A DNA stretch of 64,000 bases from Hoyosella rhizosphaerae (GTDB lineage: Bacteria; Actinomycetota; Actinomycetes; Mycobacteriales; Mycobacteriaceae), in contig NZ_BMJH01000003.1 in the NCBI RefSeq assembly GCF_014643175.1, positions 124,001 to 188,000 on the forward strand. The letters run 5' to 3'. The notes under the pieces are model-generated. The model was not told where the DNA came from and did no database searches. It worked only from the letters and a program-made list of their open reading frames with translations. The position numbers and the translations under genes were made by a program. Shown here one piece after another: positions 37,197 to 47,990 of this stretch (position 1 is its first letter; each line of letters begins with the position of its first letter).

Positions 37197-38300
37197 TTAG
37201 TACAGTTTTTGCATCCACCCGCGAGTATCCGTGAAGGTTCCCCGTTGAATACCGGTGAGCGTGTCGCGCAGAGCCATCGTGACTTCACCTGGCTCGCCGT
37301 TGGCTACGGTGTACTCACCTCCGGTGTGCTTCACTCGACCAACAGGGGTAATCACGGCCGCTGTGCCACACGCAAAAATTTCGGTAATGCCGCCGCTGCG
37401 AACCCCAGATTCCACTTCGTCGACGGAAATCTTGCGCTCCTCGACTGGAATACCGGCATCCTCGGCAAGGTGGATAAGCGATTCCCGCGTAATACCTGGC
37501 AGGAGTGAACCTGAAAGTTCAGGGGTCACGAGGCGCGCATCCGCTCCCGAACCATAAACGAAGAAGAGGTTCATTCCACCCATTTCTTCGATGTACTTCC
37601 GTTCGATCGCGTCGAGCCACACGACTTGGTCACAACCCTGTTCCGCGGCTTGTGCCTGGGCAAGGAGCGACGCGGCGTAGTTGCCAGCAAATTTTGCCGC
37701 ACCGGTGCCGCCGCGCACTGCACGAACATACTCGGTGGACAACCACACGCTCACGGGCTTCACGCCAGCTTTGAAGTAGGCCCCAGCCGGTGACGCAATA
37801 AGCAAGTACTGGTATTCGTTTGCAGGTCGAACTCCAAGTCCAGCTTCAGACGAAAACATGTATGGGCGGAGATACAGGGACTCTTCGCCACCCGGTTGCG
37901 GAACCCAAGCGTGGTCGACTGAGAGAAGTTCCGTCAGCGATGCAAGGAACAATTCTTCGGGTAATTCCGCCATTGCGATTCGCCGCGCTGAGGAACGAAA
38001 CCGCTCGGCGTTGGCATCTGGCCGAAATGACGCAATGGTGCCGTCTGGTTGGCGGTAAGCCTTGAGCCCTTCGAAAATCGCCTGACCGTAGTGCAACACC
38101 ATGGCTGCGGGGTCAAGTGATATCGAACCGTACGGCAGCACTCGGGCGTCGTGCCACCCGTTGCTTGCCGAGTAGGAAATCGAAACCATGTGATCGGTGA
38201 AGTACTGGCCAAAACCGGGAGCGTGAAGGATTCGTTCCCTGTCGGCATCAGACCGCGGCGACGGATGCGGGGTGTACGTGAACTCGGGCAGTGCAGTCAT
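37197..38300 (-). CDS. ilvE: Branched-chain amino-acid aminotransferase
   Basis: A 367-residue fold-type IV PLP enzyme matching M. tuberculosis IlvE (Rv2210c, 368). The PLP lysine lies in [15 protein letters not shown]. Other class-IV segments are [38 protein letters not shown] and the C-terminal cofactor phosphate-binding [20 protein letters not shown]. It interconverts Val, Leu and Ile with their 2-oxoacids, and in mycobacteria also contributes to methionine regeneration. It lies 24 bases downstream of gcvT on the same strand; a shared transcript is possible. Confidence 0.96.
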   Translation of the reverse strand: MTALPEFTYTPHPSPRSDADRERILHAPGFGQYFTDHMVSISYSASNGWHDARVLPYGSISLDPAAMVLHYGQAIFEGLKAYRQPDGTIASFRPDANAERFRSSARRIAMAELPEELFLASLTELLSVDHAWVPQPGGEESLYLRPYMFSSEAGLGVRPANEYQYLLIASPAGAYFKAGVKPVSVWLSTEYVRAVRGGTGAAKFAGNYAASLLAQAQAAEQGCDQVVWLDAIERKYIEEMGGMNLFFVYGSGADARLVTPELSGSLLPGITRESLIHLAEDAGIPVEERKISVDEVESGVRSGGITEIFACGTAAVITPVGRVKHTGGEYTVANGEPGEVTMALRDTLTGIQRGTFTDTRGWMQKLY

Positions 38301-38324
38301 GAGGGAAGATCCTATCGCGAAAGA

Positions 38325-39485
38325 TCATTGAGTCTTCGGTGCAACGAAAGGCGGGATGACCACCTCACAGGGCATGTGCCGCCCCCGGATGTCCACCGTC
38401 ACAGTATCGCCTGCACTGATGTCCGCTGAGGTGTCGAGGAGAGCGAGCGCAATACCTGCTTTAAGTGTTGGTGAAAAGGTACCCGACGTGCACGTTCCAA
38501 TCACCTTATTTTCTTGCAGCACGGCGAGTCCAGCGCGCAAAACGCCACGGCCGTGCGCCTTGAGACCCCACAAGCTGCGGTTCGGGCCGTTTTCTCGTTC
38601 CGCCTGCAGTGCGTCGCGGCCCCAGAACTGTGGTTTTTTCCATCCGACTGCCCAGCCACACCGAGCTTCGACGGGCGAGATGTCGAGTGACAGTTCGTGT
38701 CCGTGCAGGGCGTATCCCATCTCGGTCCGGAGTGTGTCTCGCGCGCCGAGTCCGGCTGGTTGTCCCCCGGCTGCGACGATGCGTTCGACGAGGTGACTAA
38801 ACGCCTCGGCTGCTGATTCTTGTGCGATCACGATCTCGTACCCATGCTCACCCGTGTACCCAGTGCGGCACACACGGACCGCTGCTCCGTTCAGTGCAGC
38901 CCACTCAGCGTCGGCGAACGCCATGTACCGCATGTCTGTCGGCAAACCTTCGGCTGCGAGAACTTCGGCTGACTGGGGACCTTGGACCGCATATACCGCG
39001 AACTCACGGTGCTGGTCAGTAATGGACACTCCGGCGGGCGCTTTGTCGGCCAGCATCTCCGCGACGTTGGCGGTGTTGGCAGCGTTAGGAATCAGAAAAA
39101 CTTCGTTTTCGCTTACCAAATATGCGATGAGGTCGTCGACTACGCCGCCTTGGTCATTGCAGCACAGGGTGTATTGGGCTTTGCCTGGACTGATTCGGTG
39201 TAGGTCGTTGGTGAAGGCAGTGTTGACGAACTCGGCCGCTCCAGGCCCGGCGACGAGGATCTTGCCGAGGTGGCTGACATCAAAGATCCCCACGTGTTCG
39301 CGCACAGCGTGATGTTCACCTACAACGCCGCTGTATGACACTGGCATTGACCAGCCAGCGAAAGGCGCAAACGTCGCACCTAGGCGAACATGCACGTCAT
39401 GAGCAGGACTGTGCAACAACTCATCACCTTCGGACGCTGTCGTCGTAGGGGCGGCAATTTCATGTTCGGCACTCACGGGATCCAC
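38325..39485 (-). CDS. gcvT: Glycine cleavage system T protein (aminomethyltransferase)
   Basis: A 386-residue GcvT. It moves the methylene group of glycine from the lipoylated H protein to tetrahydrofolate. The N-terminal segment [45 protein letters not shown] (here [20 protein letters not shown]) and the folate-binding Asp region are recognisable. The first GTG at 39485 is taken; a GTG three codons later is also possible. The N-terminal 30 residues are acidic and variable. Its partner H protein and the lipoate made by LipB/LipA (44.6-46.6 kb) link it to the lipoylation genes in this window. Confidence 0.95.
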   Translation of the reverse strand: MDPVSAEHEIAAPTTTASEGDELLHSPAHDVHVRLGATFAPFAGWSMPVSYSGVVGEHHAVREHVGIFDVSHLGKILVAGPGAAEFVNTAFTNDLHRISPGKAQYTLCCNDQGGVVDDLIAYLVSENEVFLIPNAANTANVAEMLADKAPAGVSITDQHREFAVYAVQGPQSAEVLAAEGLPTDMRYMAFADAEWAALNGAAVRVCRTGYTGEHGYEIVIAQESAAEAFSHLVERIVAAGGQPAGLGARDTLRTEMGYALHGHELSLDISPVEARCGWAVGWKKPQFWGRDALQAERENGPNRSLWGLKAHGRGVLRAGLAVLQENKVIGTCTSGTFSPTLKAGIALALLDTSADISAGDTVTVDIRGRHMPCEVVIPPFVAPKTQ

Positions 39486-39600
39486 GCTAGCCGGCGAAGA
39501 TCGCGGTAGCCTCTACCTCACTACTCGGCGCGACCTTTTCCGCCCACGTAGCCGATCTCATTGCAGCGGTTGTTATCGAATATTTCAGTAAGGAGTTTGT

Positions 39601-41127
39601 ATGAGCGCAGGGGCCATAGCGCAGACGAAGCGTCTTCACGTTGAGTTCGCGGCAAAAGTCACCAAAGCCCACGACGTCGTAGTGGTGGGTGTTCTCCAGG
39701 GCGGCAAGAATATTTCCCTCGACGGGGTTAAAGACCTGTGGGACAAGGAAACGCGCGCCGCAGTGGTGAAGGCGTTGAAGGAAGCTGGGGCTACGGGAAA
39801 GCGCGATCAGTTCACGCGAGTGCCGTCTCCGAAAGGTGTGGCTGCAGGCAGTGTCGTTGGCGTTGGTCTAGGCGTTGGGAAGCAAGGTTCGCTGACGGCT
39901 GAAGAACTACGCCGCATCAGCGGTTCAGTGGCACGATCACTGACCGGTGTGCGCGCAGCTGCCACCACGCTGCATTCGCGTGACCTCGCATCCGTTGTGG
40001 AGGGATTTATCCTCGGATCGTATTCCTTTTCTGCATTCAAATCCGCGAAGACAGCTCCGGCGAAGGACGCGCTTCCCCTCGCTCAGTTGGACCTCGTAGC
40101 TACCGGCTCGGGTGACGGCAAAGCAAAATCACAGCTGAAGCGGTCGATCGCTGTCGCCGAAGCAGTGTCTCTTGCACGCGATTTCGTCAACACCCCACCG
40201 AGCCACCTATACCCCGAGGTTTTTGCAGATCACGCCGCAAGTCTCGCGACTGATGCTGGCCTTGAGGTGGAAATCCTCGACGAAACGCAACTGGACGAAG
40301 GCGGTTACGGCGGGATTTACGCCGTAGGTAAAGGGTCGGCGCGTAAACCGCGATTGGTTCGCATCGCACACCGCGGCGGAGGTGAAGAAGGCAAGACCGT
40401 CGCCCTCGTAGGTAAGGGAGTCACCTTCGACACCGGCGGTATCTCAATCAAGCCCGCAGCAGGCATGGAGAACATGACCTCAGACATGGGTGGCGCCGCA
40501 GCAGTCATTGCGACAGTCTTGCTCGCAGCGAAGCTCGACCTACCAATCAACGTCATTGCGACGGTGCCGATGGCAGAGAACATGCCGTCAGCCAACGCGA
40601 CCCGGCCTGGCGATGTCATTACCCACTATGGCGGCACGACCGTTGAGGTAATCAACACCGATGCGGAAGGTCGACTCATCCTTGCCGACGCACTTGGGCG
40701 TGCGGCGGAGGACAACCCGGACTACATCATCGATACTGCAACGCTGACAGGTGCGCAGATGGTGGCACTCGGGACGCGCGTCCCCGGTGTCATGGGAACT
40801 GATGAATTCCGCGATCGCGTGGCTTGGTTGTCCCAGGAAATTGGCGAGAATGCGTGGGCGATGCCAATGCCGCAGGAGTTGCGGGCAGACCTCAACTCAA
40901 AGGTTGCTGATCTCGCGAACGTCACAAACCACCGCTGGGGTGGGATGCTGTCGGCTGCGTTGTTCCTCAAGGAGTTCGTTGCCAACGGAACGCCGTGGGC
41001 TCACATTGACGTAGCAGGTCCCGCATATAACACCGGTGGGCCGTGGGGTTACACCGGCAAGGGCGGCACAGGCGTTCCAGTCCGGACAATGCTCGCTGTG
41101 CTTGAGGACGTTGCCGCAAACGGGTAG
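39601..41127 (+). CDS. pepA: Leucyl aminopeptidase (M17 family)
   Basis: A 508-residue cytosolic aminopeptidase with the M17 arrangement. The N-terminal macrodomain-like part covers about 180 residues. The C-terminal catalytic half holds the metal-binding [14 protein letters not shown] and the signature [14 protein letters not shown], followed by [16 protein letters not shown]. It needs two divalent metals and removes N-terminal hydrophobic residues; some homologues cleave Cys-Gly. AAGGAG is nine bases upstream of the ATG. It matches M. tuberculosis PepB/Rv2213 (515 residues) and converges with a small gene at 41141. Confidence 0.95.
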   Translation: MSAGAIAQTKRLHVEFAAKVTKAHDVVVVGVLQGGKNISLDGVKDLWDKETRAAVVKALKEAGATGKRDQFTRVPSPKGVAAGSVVGVGLGVGKQGSLTAEELRRISGSVARSLTGVRAAATTLHSRDLASVVEGFILGSYSFSAFKSAKTAPAKDALPLAQLDLVATGSGDGKAKSQLKRSIAVAEAVSLARDFVNTPPSHLYPEVFADHAASLATDAGLEVEILDETQLDEGGYGGIYAVGKGSARKPRLVRIAHRGGGEEGKTVALVGKGVTFDTGGISIKPAAGMENMTSDMGGAAAVIATVLLAAKLDLPINVIATVPMAENMPSANATRPGDVITHYGGTTVEVINTDAEGRLILADALGRAAEDNPDYIIDTATLTGAQMVALGTRVPGVMGTDEFRDRVAWLSQEIGENAWAMPMPQELRADLNSKVADLANVTNHRWGGMLSAALFLKEFVANGTPWAHIDVAGPAYNTGGPWGYTGKGGTGVPVRTMLAVLEDVAANG

Positions 41128-41140
41128 CGCAGTTAGGCGA

Positions 41141-41506
41141 CTAAATACCGTCTCGCTGCTGACGTTCACGCCGCTTGAGGATGCGCTGCCGCTCATCGTG
41201 GTCGCGCATCCTCTGCGGGTAACCCGTTTTTTGCACGTCGTACATGGGGATCGAAAGATGCTCGCCTAGTTTCCTGGCGGTCTTTGGATTACCTACTCGG
41301 CGTCGAGTCCACTCGCCATCGTTGGCGACGAGCACAACCGTCATTTCGTTGACAAAAGTTTGTGGCTCAACAAACGCCTCGACCCCAACGCGGGCAGCAC
41401 ACCACTGTTCGAGATGTGCCACGTCGGTGTCTGACATCCCCCGCACGCCGGATTGACCACTTGCCCCGCCGCCGAGCGACTGACGCATTCGCCCAAAGAT
41501 TCCCAT
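41141..41506 (-). CDS. Small conserved actinobacterial protein, often labelled oxidoreductase
   Basis: A 121-residue protein; I start at the ATG at 41504-41506, giving the N-terminus MGIFGRMRQ, as in homologues. The centre reads FVEPQTFVNEMTVVLVANDGEWTRRRV, then YDVQKTGYPQRMRDHDERQR, which is a recurring signature of this family in Rhodococcus and Mycobacterium next to pepA/dlaT. No redox motif, cofactor site or transmembrane helix is present, so the common database label has no basis visible here. The C-terminus is highly basic. Function unknown. Confidence 0.75.
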   Translation of the reverse strand: MGIFGRMRQSLGGGASGQSGVRGMSDTDVAHLEQWCAARVGVEAFVEPQTFVNEMTVVLVANDGEWTRRRVGNPKTARKLGEHLSIPMYDVQKTGYPQRMRDHDERQRILKRRERQQRDGI

Positions 41507-41916
41507 AGGTCGATGCTGCCAGGAATTTGCCCATGTTCCCAAATTAGAACGTGATGTGGCACTCACAATGTGACCTGGTTGGAGACAACCCGCGCTCCGC
41601 CGACGAAGGGCGTAAGGTTTCGTTGGGTTTCGTTTCGTGGGCTTAGGTTTGTGGGCTTAGGTTTGTGAAAGTTCCCCACTCGAACTGAGTGCGCGCTAAG
41701 AATTGTGAACCTGCCCGCGCGTGAAAGTCCGTGTGATGCAAGGATGTCCTTGGACGCTTTCAATGTGAGATTGACTGACGGTGGGAGAAGTTTCCGCTTG
41801 ATCTGTGCATCTCGCCACGAAACGTCCTTGCCACAAGCACAATAGAGATCGCTTCGCTAACGGAAAGTGAAGCGATCCGCCATACGCCCCATCGAGCGCC
41901 GAGGAGTCGAAGGATT
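41507..41916. other. 410-base region upstream of sucB with a 14-base tandem repeat
   Basis: Contains a perfect tandem duplication of GTGGGCTTAGGTTT (41637-41650 and 41651-41664) in a G/T-rich stretch. No gene is supported. It must hold the divergent promoters of the small 41141 gene and sucB, but no operator was recognised. Confidence 0.5.
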
Positions 41917-43677
41917 ATGGCCTTCTCCGTTCAAATGCCCGCCCTAGGTGAAAGCGTGACTGAAGGTACCGTCACGCGGTGGCTCAAGCAGGAAGGCGAT
42001 ACCGTTGAAGTCGACGAGCCGTTGCTCGAAGTGTCGACTGACAAGGTAGATACCGAGATTCCTTCGCCTGCCGCCGGTGTTCTCACCAAAATCGTCGCTC
42101 AGGAAGACGACGTCGTCGACATTGGTGGTGAACTTGCAATAATCGGCGACGGCGATGATGACTCCGGGTCGAGCGATTCCGGGTCCAGCGATGCTGATTC
42201 GAGTGAGCAGGCAGAGCCGGAGGCCGAAGAGGCCCCCGCTGAAGAAGAAGCCCCAGAAGAAACTGAGCAGTCCGCCCCGGCTGAGGAATCAGCTGACGAC
42301 GAGGAAGAGTCGTCAGGCGGCGAAGGCAGCCCAGTGACGATGCCAGCGCTTGGCGAGTCTGTCACCGAAGGCACTGTCACTCGTTGGCTTAAAGCTGTGG
42401 GCGACACAGTGGAGGTTGACGAGCCACTGCTTGAGGTTTCCACTGACAAAGTTGATACGGAGATTCCGTCACCTGTTGCGGGGACGCTCCTTGAAATCTC
42501 GGCTGAGGAAGACGAGGTCGTTGAAATTGGCGGCCAACTCGCAATCATCGGCAGTGGTAAGCCCGCGTCGGCCAAAAAGGCCAAACCGGAACCGAAGCCT
42601 GAGCCTGAACCTGAGCCAGAGCCCAAGGCTGAGTCCAAACCAGAGCCGAAAGCTGAGCCGAAGGCTGAGTCCAAACCCGCACCTAAGCAGGAGACGGACA
42701 CCAAGCCAGCTAAGAGCGAATCGAAACCTTCGTCGGGCAGCACACCGTACGTCACACCACTGGTTCGCAAGCTTGCGTCAGAGCACAAGGTTGATCTGGC
42801 CGACGTTCGCGGGTCCGGAGTTGGTGGACGCATCCGAAAAGAAGATGTGCTTGCCGCTGCTGCCAAGGCAAAAGAGTCGGCATCGTCCTCAGCATCTAAG
42901 TCCGCAGGTTCAAAACCGTCTACTCCAGTTGGCGTGCGGCCAGAACTTGCGAAGTTGCGTGGTACCACCCAGAAGGCGAACCGTATCCGCCAGATCACGG
43001 CGATAAAGACGCGGGAGTCTCTGCAAACCACAGCTCAATTGACCCAGACACACGAGGTAGATCTCACTCGCGTGGCTGCGCTGCGCAACGAGTACAAGGC
43101 AGCGTTCAAAGAACGCCACGGTGTGAACCTGACATTCTTGCCGTTCTTCGCGAAGGCCGTTGTTGAGGCGCTACAACTGCACCCCAACATCAATGCCAGC
43201 TACGACGAAGAAGCCAAGGAAATCACGTACTACGGCGCTGAGCACCTTGGTATCGCAGTTGATACCGAAAACGGTCTGCTCTCCCCTGTCATCCACAACG
43301 CTGGCGACATGTCTGTGGCTGATCTTGCGAAGGCAATCGCGGACATTGCTCAACGTGCTCGATCAGGTGGACTCAAGCCCGACGAACTGTCTGGTGGCAC
43401 GTTCACGGTGACCAACATCGGAAGCAACGGCGCACTGTTCGACACACCGATTCTCGTTCCTCCGCAGGCAGCGATGCTTGGAACAGGTGCGGTCGTGAAA
43501 CGGGCTGTTGTGACAACCGACGCTGACGGCAACAACTCCATTGCGATTCGTTCCATGGCGTACTTGCCGCTTACCTACGATCACCGCCTCGTTGATGGCG
43601 CTGATGCAGGACGGTTTGTTTCGACATTGAAGCAGCGTCTTGAAGACGGTGAATTCGCCGACGATCTGGAACTCTGA
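41917..43677 (+). CDS. sucB: Dihydrolipoamide acyltransferase E2 with two lipoyl domains
   Basis: A 586-residue E2 protein of 2-oxoacid dehydrogenase complexes. Two nearly identical lipoyl domains occupy residues 1-80 and about 138-215, with lipoylated lysines at 43 and 178 in the repeated [12 protein letters not shown]. An acidic linker (80-138) and a Pro/Glu/Lys-rich linker follow. A peripheral-subunit-binding domain (about 276-312) precedes the catalytic core, whose active site is [11 protein letters not shown] near residue 554. In Mycobacteriales this protein (DlaT/SucB) supplies E2 function for pyruvate dehydrogenase and can act in antioxidant defence. GAGGAG and AAGGA precede the ATG. 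lipB and lipA downstream supply its cofactor. Confidence 0.95.
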   Translation: MAFSVQMPALGESVTEGTVTRWLKQEGDTVEVDEPLLEVSTDKVDTEIPSPAAGVLTKIVAQEDDVVDIGGELAIIGDGDDDSGSSDSGSSDADSSEQAEPEAEEAPAEEEAPEETEQSAPAEESADDEEESSGGEGSPVTMPALGESVTEGTVTRWLKAVGDTVEVDEPLLEVSTDKVDTEIPSPVAGTLLEISAEEDEVVEIGGQLAIIGSGKPASAKKAKPEPKPEPEPEPEPKAESKPEPKAEPKAESKPAPKQETDTKPAKSESKPSSGSTPYVTPLVRKLASEHKVDLADVRGSGVGGRIRKEDVLAAAAKAKESASSSASKSAGSKPSTPVGVRPELAKLRGTTQKANRIRQITAIKTRESLQTTAQLTQTHEVDLTRVAALRNEYKAAFKERHGVNLTFLPFFAKAVVEALQLHPNINASYDEEAKEITYYGAEHLGIAVDTENGLLSPVIHNAGDMSVADLAKAIADIAQRARSGGLKPDELSGGTFTVTNIGSNGALFDTPILVPPQAAMLGTGAVVKRAVVTTDADGNNSIAIRSMAYLPLTYDHRLVDGADAGRFVSTLKQRLEDGEFADDLEL

Positions 43678-43682
43678 CAGTT

Positions 43683-43707
43683 GGCCCCGGCGTTCCACGT
43701 CGGGGCC
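43683..43707 (+). terminator. Hairpin after sucB
   Basis: GGCCCCG pairs with CGGGGCC across an 11-base loop, five bases past the stop. The T-tract is poor; partial readthrough into the next gene is likely. Confidence 0.35.
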
Positions 43708-43744
43708 TCCGTGTTAGCGACGGACACCTGAAAGGCGATGAAAT

Positions 43745-44653
43745 ATGCGCGTAGTCATCGCAGGCTCGTCAGGGCTGATCGGAACGGCACTGGTTGCTGG
43801 TCTGCGTGCCGAGAACCACGAAGTTCTTCGGCTTGTGAGACGAAAAGCCCAGGGCCCTGACGAAATACAGTGGAGTCCCTCAGCTGCGCTCGACCCCAGT
43901 GTGCTGGATGGTTGTGATGCTGTCGTCAACTTGTGTGGCGCGAGCATCGCGGATAAGCGCTGGACTGGGGCGTATAAACAAGAATTACGGGATAGCCGAA
44001 TTGGGCCGACGGAAGTTCTTGGCGAAGCCGTTTCACAGGCTCACGTTCCAACCTTGATTAATGCAAGTGCAGTCGGGTTCTATGGCGACACCGGCGACAA
44101 TAAGGTGGGTGAATCGTCGTCTTCCGGCGAGGGCTTCCTCGCTGATCTATGCGTTGAGTGGGAGAAAGCATCCCTACGCGCTGCGAACAACAACACCCGT
44201 GTTGTCAACATTCGCACCGGAATTGTGCTGTCCAAAGCTGGCGGCATGATTCCCAAGCTCATTCCCTTGTACAAACTGGCACTTGGCGGGCGCCTCGGTG
44301 ATGGGCGTCAGTACTTCCCGTGGATCACCCTTGAAGATCACATCCGGGCAGTGAAGTTCCTGCTCGAAAGCACCACTGTCGACGGTCCGGTTAATCTCAC
44401 GGGGCCCGCACCAGTCACAAATGCCGAATTCAATCGTGCATTCGGCAAAGTTGTGCACCGTCCCTCACCATGGGTTGTACCTGGGTTTGCGCTGAAGGCT
44501 CTGGTTGGGGAATTCGCATCAACCGGGATTTTGGGTGGGCAGAGGGCTATACCAGCGAAACTAGAGGATGCGGGTTTCACGTTCGAGCATCACACCATCC
44601 GTGAAGCCTTGGACGCCACGTTGACGCCCGGAGTAGGTTTGAATAATGAGTGA
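43745..44653 (+). CDS. TIGR01777-family NAD(P)-binding epimerase-like protein (SDR39U1/YfcH type)
   Basis: A 302-residue extended short-chain dehydrogenase. The N-terminus [20 protein letters not shown] is the nucleotide-binding GxxGxxG. Further segments, [34 protein letters not shown] and the C-terminal [19 protein letters not shown], are diagnostic of the YfcH/SDR39U1 group. The YxxxK catalytic pair is degenerate, as is usual in this group, so the reaction is unknown. The gene sits between the E2 gene and lipB, as Rv2216 does, and overlaps lipB by eight bases. A role connected to lipoate metabolism is guilt by association. Confidence 0.9.
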   Translation: MRVVIAGSSGLIGTALVAGLRAENHEVLRLVRRKAQGPDEIQWSPSAALDPSVLDGCDAVVNLCGASIADKRWTGAYKQELRDSRIGPTEVLGEAVSQAHVPTLINASAVGFYGDTGDNKVGESSSSGEGFLADLCVEWEKASLRAANNNTRVVNIRTGIVLSKAGGMIPKLIPLYKLALGGRLGDGRQYFPWITLEDHIRAVKFLLESTTVDGPVNLTGPAPVTNAEFNRAFGKVVHRPSPWVVPGFALKALVGEFASTGILGGQRAIPAKLEDAGFTFEHHTIREALDATLTPGVGLNNE

Positions 44654-45458
44654 TCGCCAAGTGTCGGCACGCTTGTCCGACAGTCCGCTTGCCATTGCCA
44701 CCCTCGGCCGCATCGACTACCTCGACGCCTGGGCGCGCCAGCGGGAAATCGCAGCGGACAGAGCCGTCGGCAAAGGGCTCGACACCTTGCTGCTACTTGA
44801 ACACCCGCCTGTGTATACCGCTGGTCGTAGAACCACTGATGAAGAACGTCCACAAGATGGGACGCCCGTCATCGATGTTGACCGCGGCGGAAAAATCACC
44901 TGGCATGGCCCCGGGCAGCTCGTCGGGTATCCGATTATCAAACTTGCCGAGCCTATCGATGTTGTTGGCTATGTGCGGAGACTCGAAGAAGCACTCATTT
45001 CTGTTATTGGCTCGTATGGCATTAGGTGCGGTCGTGTCGACGGTCGGTCTGGCGTGTGGTTGCCTGCCGCAATGGTCATCACCAAAGATGGTTCGACTGT
45101 TTTCCGGCCTGAGCGGAAAATCGCCGCGATCGGTGTTCGCGTTCAGCGCGGCGTCACACTGCACGGATTCGCGTTGAACTGCAATAACGATCTTGGCGCG
45201 TTTGACGCAATTATTCCGTGCGGTATCACTGACGCGGGCGTGACGTCTCTCAGCGAGGAAACTGGCTCAGAAGTGTCGATTTCTGACGTCGTAGACAGCA
45301 TTACTGATGCTGTCCGGCGTGCACTCGACGGCGACATGCCCGTCACCGAACATCACATTGAGCGGCTAACACTCGAAGACTTCCAGGCAAGTGTGTTCCA
45401 GTCGAGCGAACCATCAGTGCAAAAAATGCCCAAGGTGACGACATTTAGTTTTGGGTAG
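44646..45458 (+). CDS. lipB: Octanoyl-[acyl carrier protein]:protein octanoyltransferase
   Basis: A 270-residue LipB that transfers octanoate from acyl carrier protein to lipoyl domains. The conserved [18 protein letters not shown], catalytic Lys in [20 protein letters not shown] and catalytic Cys in [14 protein letters not shown] are present. The C-terminal 50 residues extend beyond the usual length. It overlaps the upstream gene and is followed 76 bases later by lipA. Together with LipA it lipoylates SucB and the glycine cleavage H protein. Confidence 0.95.
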   Translation: MSDRQVSARLSDSPLAIATLGRIDYLDAWARQREIAADRAVGKGLDTLLLLEHPPVYTAGRRTTDEERPQDGTPVIDVDRGGKITWHGPGQLVGYPIIKLAEPIDVVGYVRRLEEALISVIGSYGIRCGRVDGRSGVWLPAAMVITKDGSTVFRPERKIAAIGVRVQRGVTLHGFALNCNNDLGAFDAIIPCGITDAGVTSLSEETGSEVSISDVVDSITDAVRRALDGDMPVTEHHIERLTLEDFQASVFQSSEPSVQKMPKVTTFSFG

Positions 45459-45534
45459 CCGCAGCTTCCCGCTATTTGTTTGCCTGTAATAGCGTCGCGA
45501 CACGAAGTCGGATGCCAAGCGTAGGATCGTCAAC

Positions 45535-46572
45535 GTGACTGTTGCCCCAGAAGGACGAAAGCTACTCCGGGTAGAGGTTCGCAATGCGGAGACCCCCATT
45601 GAGCGGAAACCCGGATGGATCAGAACCCGAGCGAAAATGGGCCCCGAATACACGGAGTTGAAGAGCCTGGTTCGCAAAGAAGGACTTCACACAGTGTGTG
45701 AGGAAGCCGGTTGCCCCAATATCTTCGAGTGCTGGGAAGACCGCGAAGCGACATTCCTTATCGGCGGGGACCAATGCACACGGCGTTGCGACTTCTGCCA
45801 GATCGATACCGGTAAACCGGCCGACTTCGACCGCGACGAACCGCGACGGGTCGCCGAGAGTGTTCAAGCTATGGGATTGCGCTACTCCACTGTTACGGGT
45901 GTAGCACGCGACGACCTCGAAGACGGTGGCGCCTGGCTGTATGCGGAAACGGTTCGACAAATTCACAGCCTGAACAGCGAAACTGGTGTCGAGCTGTTGA
46001 TTCCCGATTTCAACGCAGTGCCTGAGCAGTTGGAAGAGGTGTTCTCGTCCCGCCCCGAGGTCCTCGCCCACAACCTCGAAACAGTCCCGCGAGTGTTCCG
46101 GCGGATTCGTCCGGCCTTCCGGTACCAACGCTCGCTCGACGTCATCACTGCGGCGAGGGATGCAGGGCTCGTCACCAAATCGAACCTCATTCTCGGAATG
46201 GGCGAAACCCCAGAAGAAGTCGTTGAAGCGCTGCACGACCTACACAACGCTGGCTGCGACATCATCACTATTACTCAGTACCTCCGCCCCTCTTCGAGGC
46301 ATCACCCCGTGGAGCGTTGGGTGCGCCCAGAAGAGTTTGTTGAGCATTCCGACACGGCGCGAGAGATCGGCTTCGCCGGAGTTATGGCTGGCCCCCTCGT
46401 TCGGTCGTCGTACCGTGCGGGACGCCTCTATGCGCAGGCAAAAGCCCATCGTGGTGAAACAATTCCGCCACATCTCACTCACCTTGACCGCGGTGGCGCC
46501 GCAGGTCAGGAAGCTAGCGCTGTCCTGGAGCGGTACACAAATCGCGTCGGTGTGTCCAACTCTGGTTCCTGA
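45535..46572 (+). CDS. lipA: Lipoyl synthase (radical SAM)
   Basis: A 345-residue LipA that inserts two sulfurs into the protein-bound octanoyl chain. The auxiliary cluster cysteines are in [12 protein letters not shown], and the radical-SAM cluster is CTRRCDFC. The C-terminal Ser ligand region ([14 protein letters not shown]) is also present. The start is a GTG. It needs Fe-S cluster delivery, possibly by the A-type carrier encoded at 32.4 kb. It is followed by the DUF4191 gene 17 bases later, as in M. tuberculosis (Rv2218-Rv2219). Confidence 0.96.
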   Translation: MTVAPEGRKLLRVEVRNAETPIERKPGWIRTRAKMGPEYTELKSLVRKEGLHTVCEEAGCPNIFECWEDREATFLIGGDQCTRRCDFCQIDTGKPADFDRDEPRRVAESVQAMGLRYSTVTGVARDDLEDGGAWLYAETVRQIHSLNSETGVELLIPDFNAVPEQLEEVFSSRPEVLAHNLETVPRVFRRIRPAFRYQRSLDVITAARDAGLVTKSNLILGMGETPEEVVEALHDLHNAGCDIITITQYLRPSSRHHPVERWVRPEEFVEHSDTAREIGFAGVMAGPLVRSSYRAGRLYAQAKAHRGETIPPHLTHLDRGGAAGQEASAVLERYTNRVGVSNSGS

Positions 46573-46589
46573 CCACGTATCCTGGGTAT

Positions 46590-47333
46590 ATGGCGAAGGG
46601 CAAGGAAAAGCTCGATAAGGGACAACGCAAGGCGCTGAGGGCTGCGCGAAAACAGCGATCTCGGGAGCGCCGTTCACAACTGTGGCAGGCGTTCAAGATC
46701 CAGCGTGAGCAAGATAAGTGGCTCATTCCCATCATGGTCGGTGCCATAGTTGGTACCACTTTGCTTCTGTTTGGGTTCGGCTGGCTTCTCAGTGCGCAGT
46801 GGTTGTTCCTGCCGATGGGACTTATTCTTGGTTTCCTCCTAGCATTCATGCTCTTTGGCCGACGCGTCACCAAAACGGTGTACAAGAAAGCCGAGGGACA
46901 GACAGGCGCAGCCGCGTGGGCATTGGACTCGCTGCGCGGACCGTGGAAAGTTACAAACGCGGTTGCAGGTACGACACACCTTGATGCCGTCCACCGAGTT
47001 CTTGGCCGTCCCGGCGTGATCCTCGTCGGCGAAGGCGCGCCGCACCGTGTGAAGGGCCTGTTGGCGCAGGAAAAGAAGCGTGTCTCGCGGCTAGTTGGCA
47101 ACACTCCGATTTACGAGATTGTGGTCGGCAATGGTGACGACCAGATACCACTTCCCAAATTGCAGAAGGCAATGAACAGGTTGCCGAAGAACATCACGCG
47201 CAAGCAGATGGATGCGTTGGATTCTCGTCTTGCTGCAATTGCCTCACGAACGAGTGGCCCCGCGATGCCCAAGGGCCCCGTACCTGGAGGCGGCAAGATG
47301 AAGAGTGTTCAGCGCTCAATTCGCCGCCGATAA
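46590..47333 (+). CDS. DUF4191-family membrane protein (Rv2219-like)
   Basis: A 247-residue protein. The N-terminus is basic (GQRKALRAARKQRSRERRS), with two adjacent transmembrane helices (LIPIMVGAIVGTTLLLFGFG and WLFLPMGLILGFLLAFMLFG) and a soluble C-terminal half ending in Arg. Conserved segments include TTHLDAVHRVLGRPGVILVGEG and PLPKLQKAMNRLPKNITRKQ. This is the DUF4191 family, restricted to actinobacteria. It sits right after lipA and is ended by a strong hairpin. Function unknown. Confidence 0.88.
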   Translation: MAKGKEKLDKGQRKALRAARKQRSRERRSQLWQAFKIQREQDKWLIPIMVGAIVGTTLLLFGFGWLLSAQWLFLPMGLILGFLLAFMLFGRRVTKTVYKKAEGQTGAAAWALDSLRGPWKVTNAVAGTTHLDAVHRVLGRPGVILVGEGAPHRVKGLLAQEKKRVSRLVGNTPIYEIVVGNGDDQIPLPKLQKAMNRLPKNITRKQMDALDSRLAAIASRTSGPAMPKGPVPGGGKMKSVQRSIRRR

Positions 47334-47364
47334 GCGCGAAAACATAACGCCGGAAATTCAATAA

Positions 47365-47405
47365 GTGTGGCCCAGGATGAATTGTCATCCTGGGCCACAC
47401 TTTTT
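47365..47405. terminator. Strong bidirectional terminator
   Basis: A perfect 16-base-pair stem (GTGTGGCCCAGGATGA and complement), four-base loop, then five T on the plus strand. It lies between convergent genes. Confidence 0.92.
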
Positions 47406-47411
47406 GTGATG

Positions 47412-47876
47412 TTAGCGGGTACGAACTACGACTGTTCCTGAGGCCTTGTCGTGTAGCCCGCGACCGTCTTGATCCCAAATCGCTGCGGGGATGAGCAAGA
47501 ACACGAGTCCGGCGCGCACGGCGGATCGCCATAGCCCGACAGGGGCATCAACGCCTACACGCTGTACTCGCAATCCGAACAGCGCCTGCCCTGGTGTGAA
47601 GGCAAACAGGACAACGGCAAAGATCGCGACGATGAACCACACCAGTAGGCTCCAGTTCTGAGGCGCGTGCGGGAATGTGAACACCGCAGCCACGCCCGCC
47701 GCCATGAGAAGGTCAGCAAAGAACGCGCCGGAGCGACGAAGCCACGACGGCATTGAGCCTGGGCCGTGTTGAGGAAGTCCCAGCCGCTCCCCTTTGTAGG
47801 TGTTTTCTGTACCTGTTTCGCCGTCCGGGAGCGCCGCCGACGGGCCGTATAGCCAAGAGCCAATATTTCGGGACAT
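47412..47876 (-). CDS. RDD-domain membrane protein (Rv2219A-like)
   Basis: A 154-residue protein; the ATG at 47874-47876 is taken because the upstream frame to 48233 runs across the glnA1 promoter. After a Gly/Glu/Pro-rich tail, an RDD domain begins with LRRSGAFFADLLMAAGVAAV (Arg and Asp of the motif) and the helices WSLLVWFIVAIFAVVLFAF and AVRAGLVFLLIPAAIWDQDG. It ends with HDKASGTVVV, a typical end of this family. RDD proteins are small and often of unknown transport role. It is divergent from glnA1, 230 bases away. Confidence 0.82.
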   Translation of the reverse strand: MSRNIGSWLYGPSAALPDGETGTENTYKGERLGLPQHGPGSMPSWLRRSGAFFADLLMAAGVAAVFTFPHAPQNWSLLVWFIVAIFAVVLFAFTPGQALFGLRVQRVGVDAPVGLWRSAVRAGLVFLLIPAAIWDQDGRGLHDKASGTVVVRTR

Positions 47877-47990
47877 GTTATCTAGGATAGGACTGTTCGA
47901 ACCTGTCGCCGAAAAACTCACAATGTTCGTTACTCCGGTCACATTTATGTGCTCGTGGAGGGTCCCGTTTCGCAACACTCGCCGGGATTG

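Noticed and set aside
41141-41506. Oxidoreductase function for the small protein after pepA
   Set aside because: The name is common for homologues, but no redox or cofactor motif is visible in the sequence.
42580-42720. CRISPR-like or satellite repeat
   Set aside because: The repeating GAGCC/AAGCC pattern is in frame and encodes the Pro-Glu-Lys linker of SucB.
42099-43031. A 310-codon minus-strand frame inside sucB
   Set aside because: Low-complexity Ser/Gly/Ala sequence antisense to the Glu/Pro/Lys linker of SucB; no start signal and no motif.
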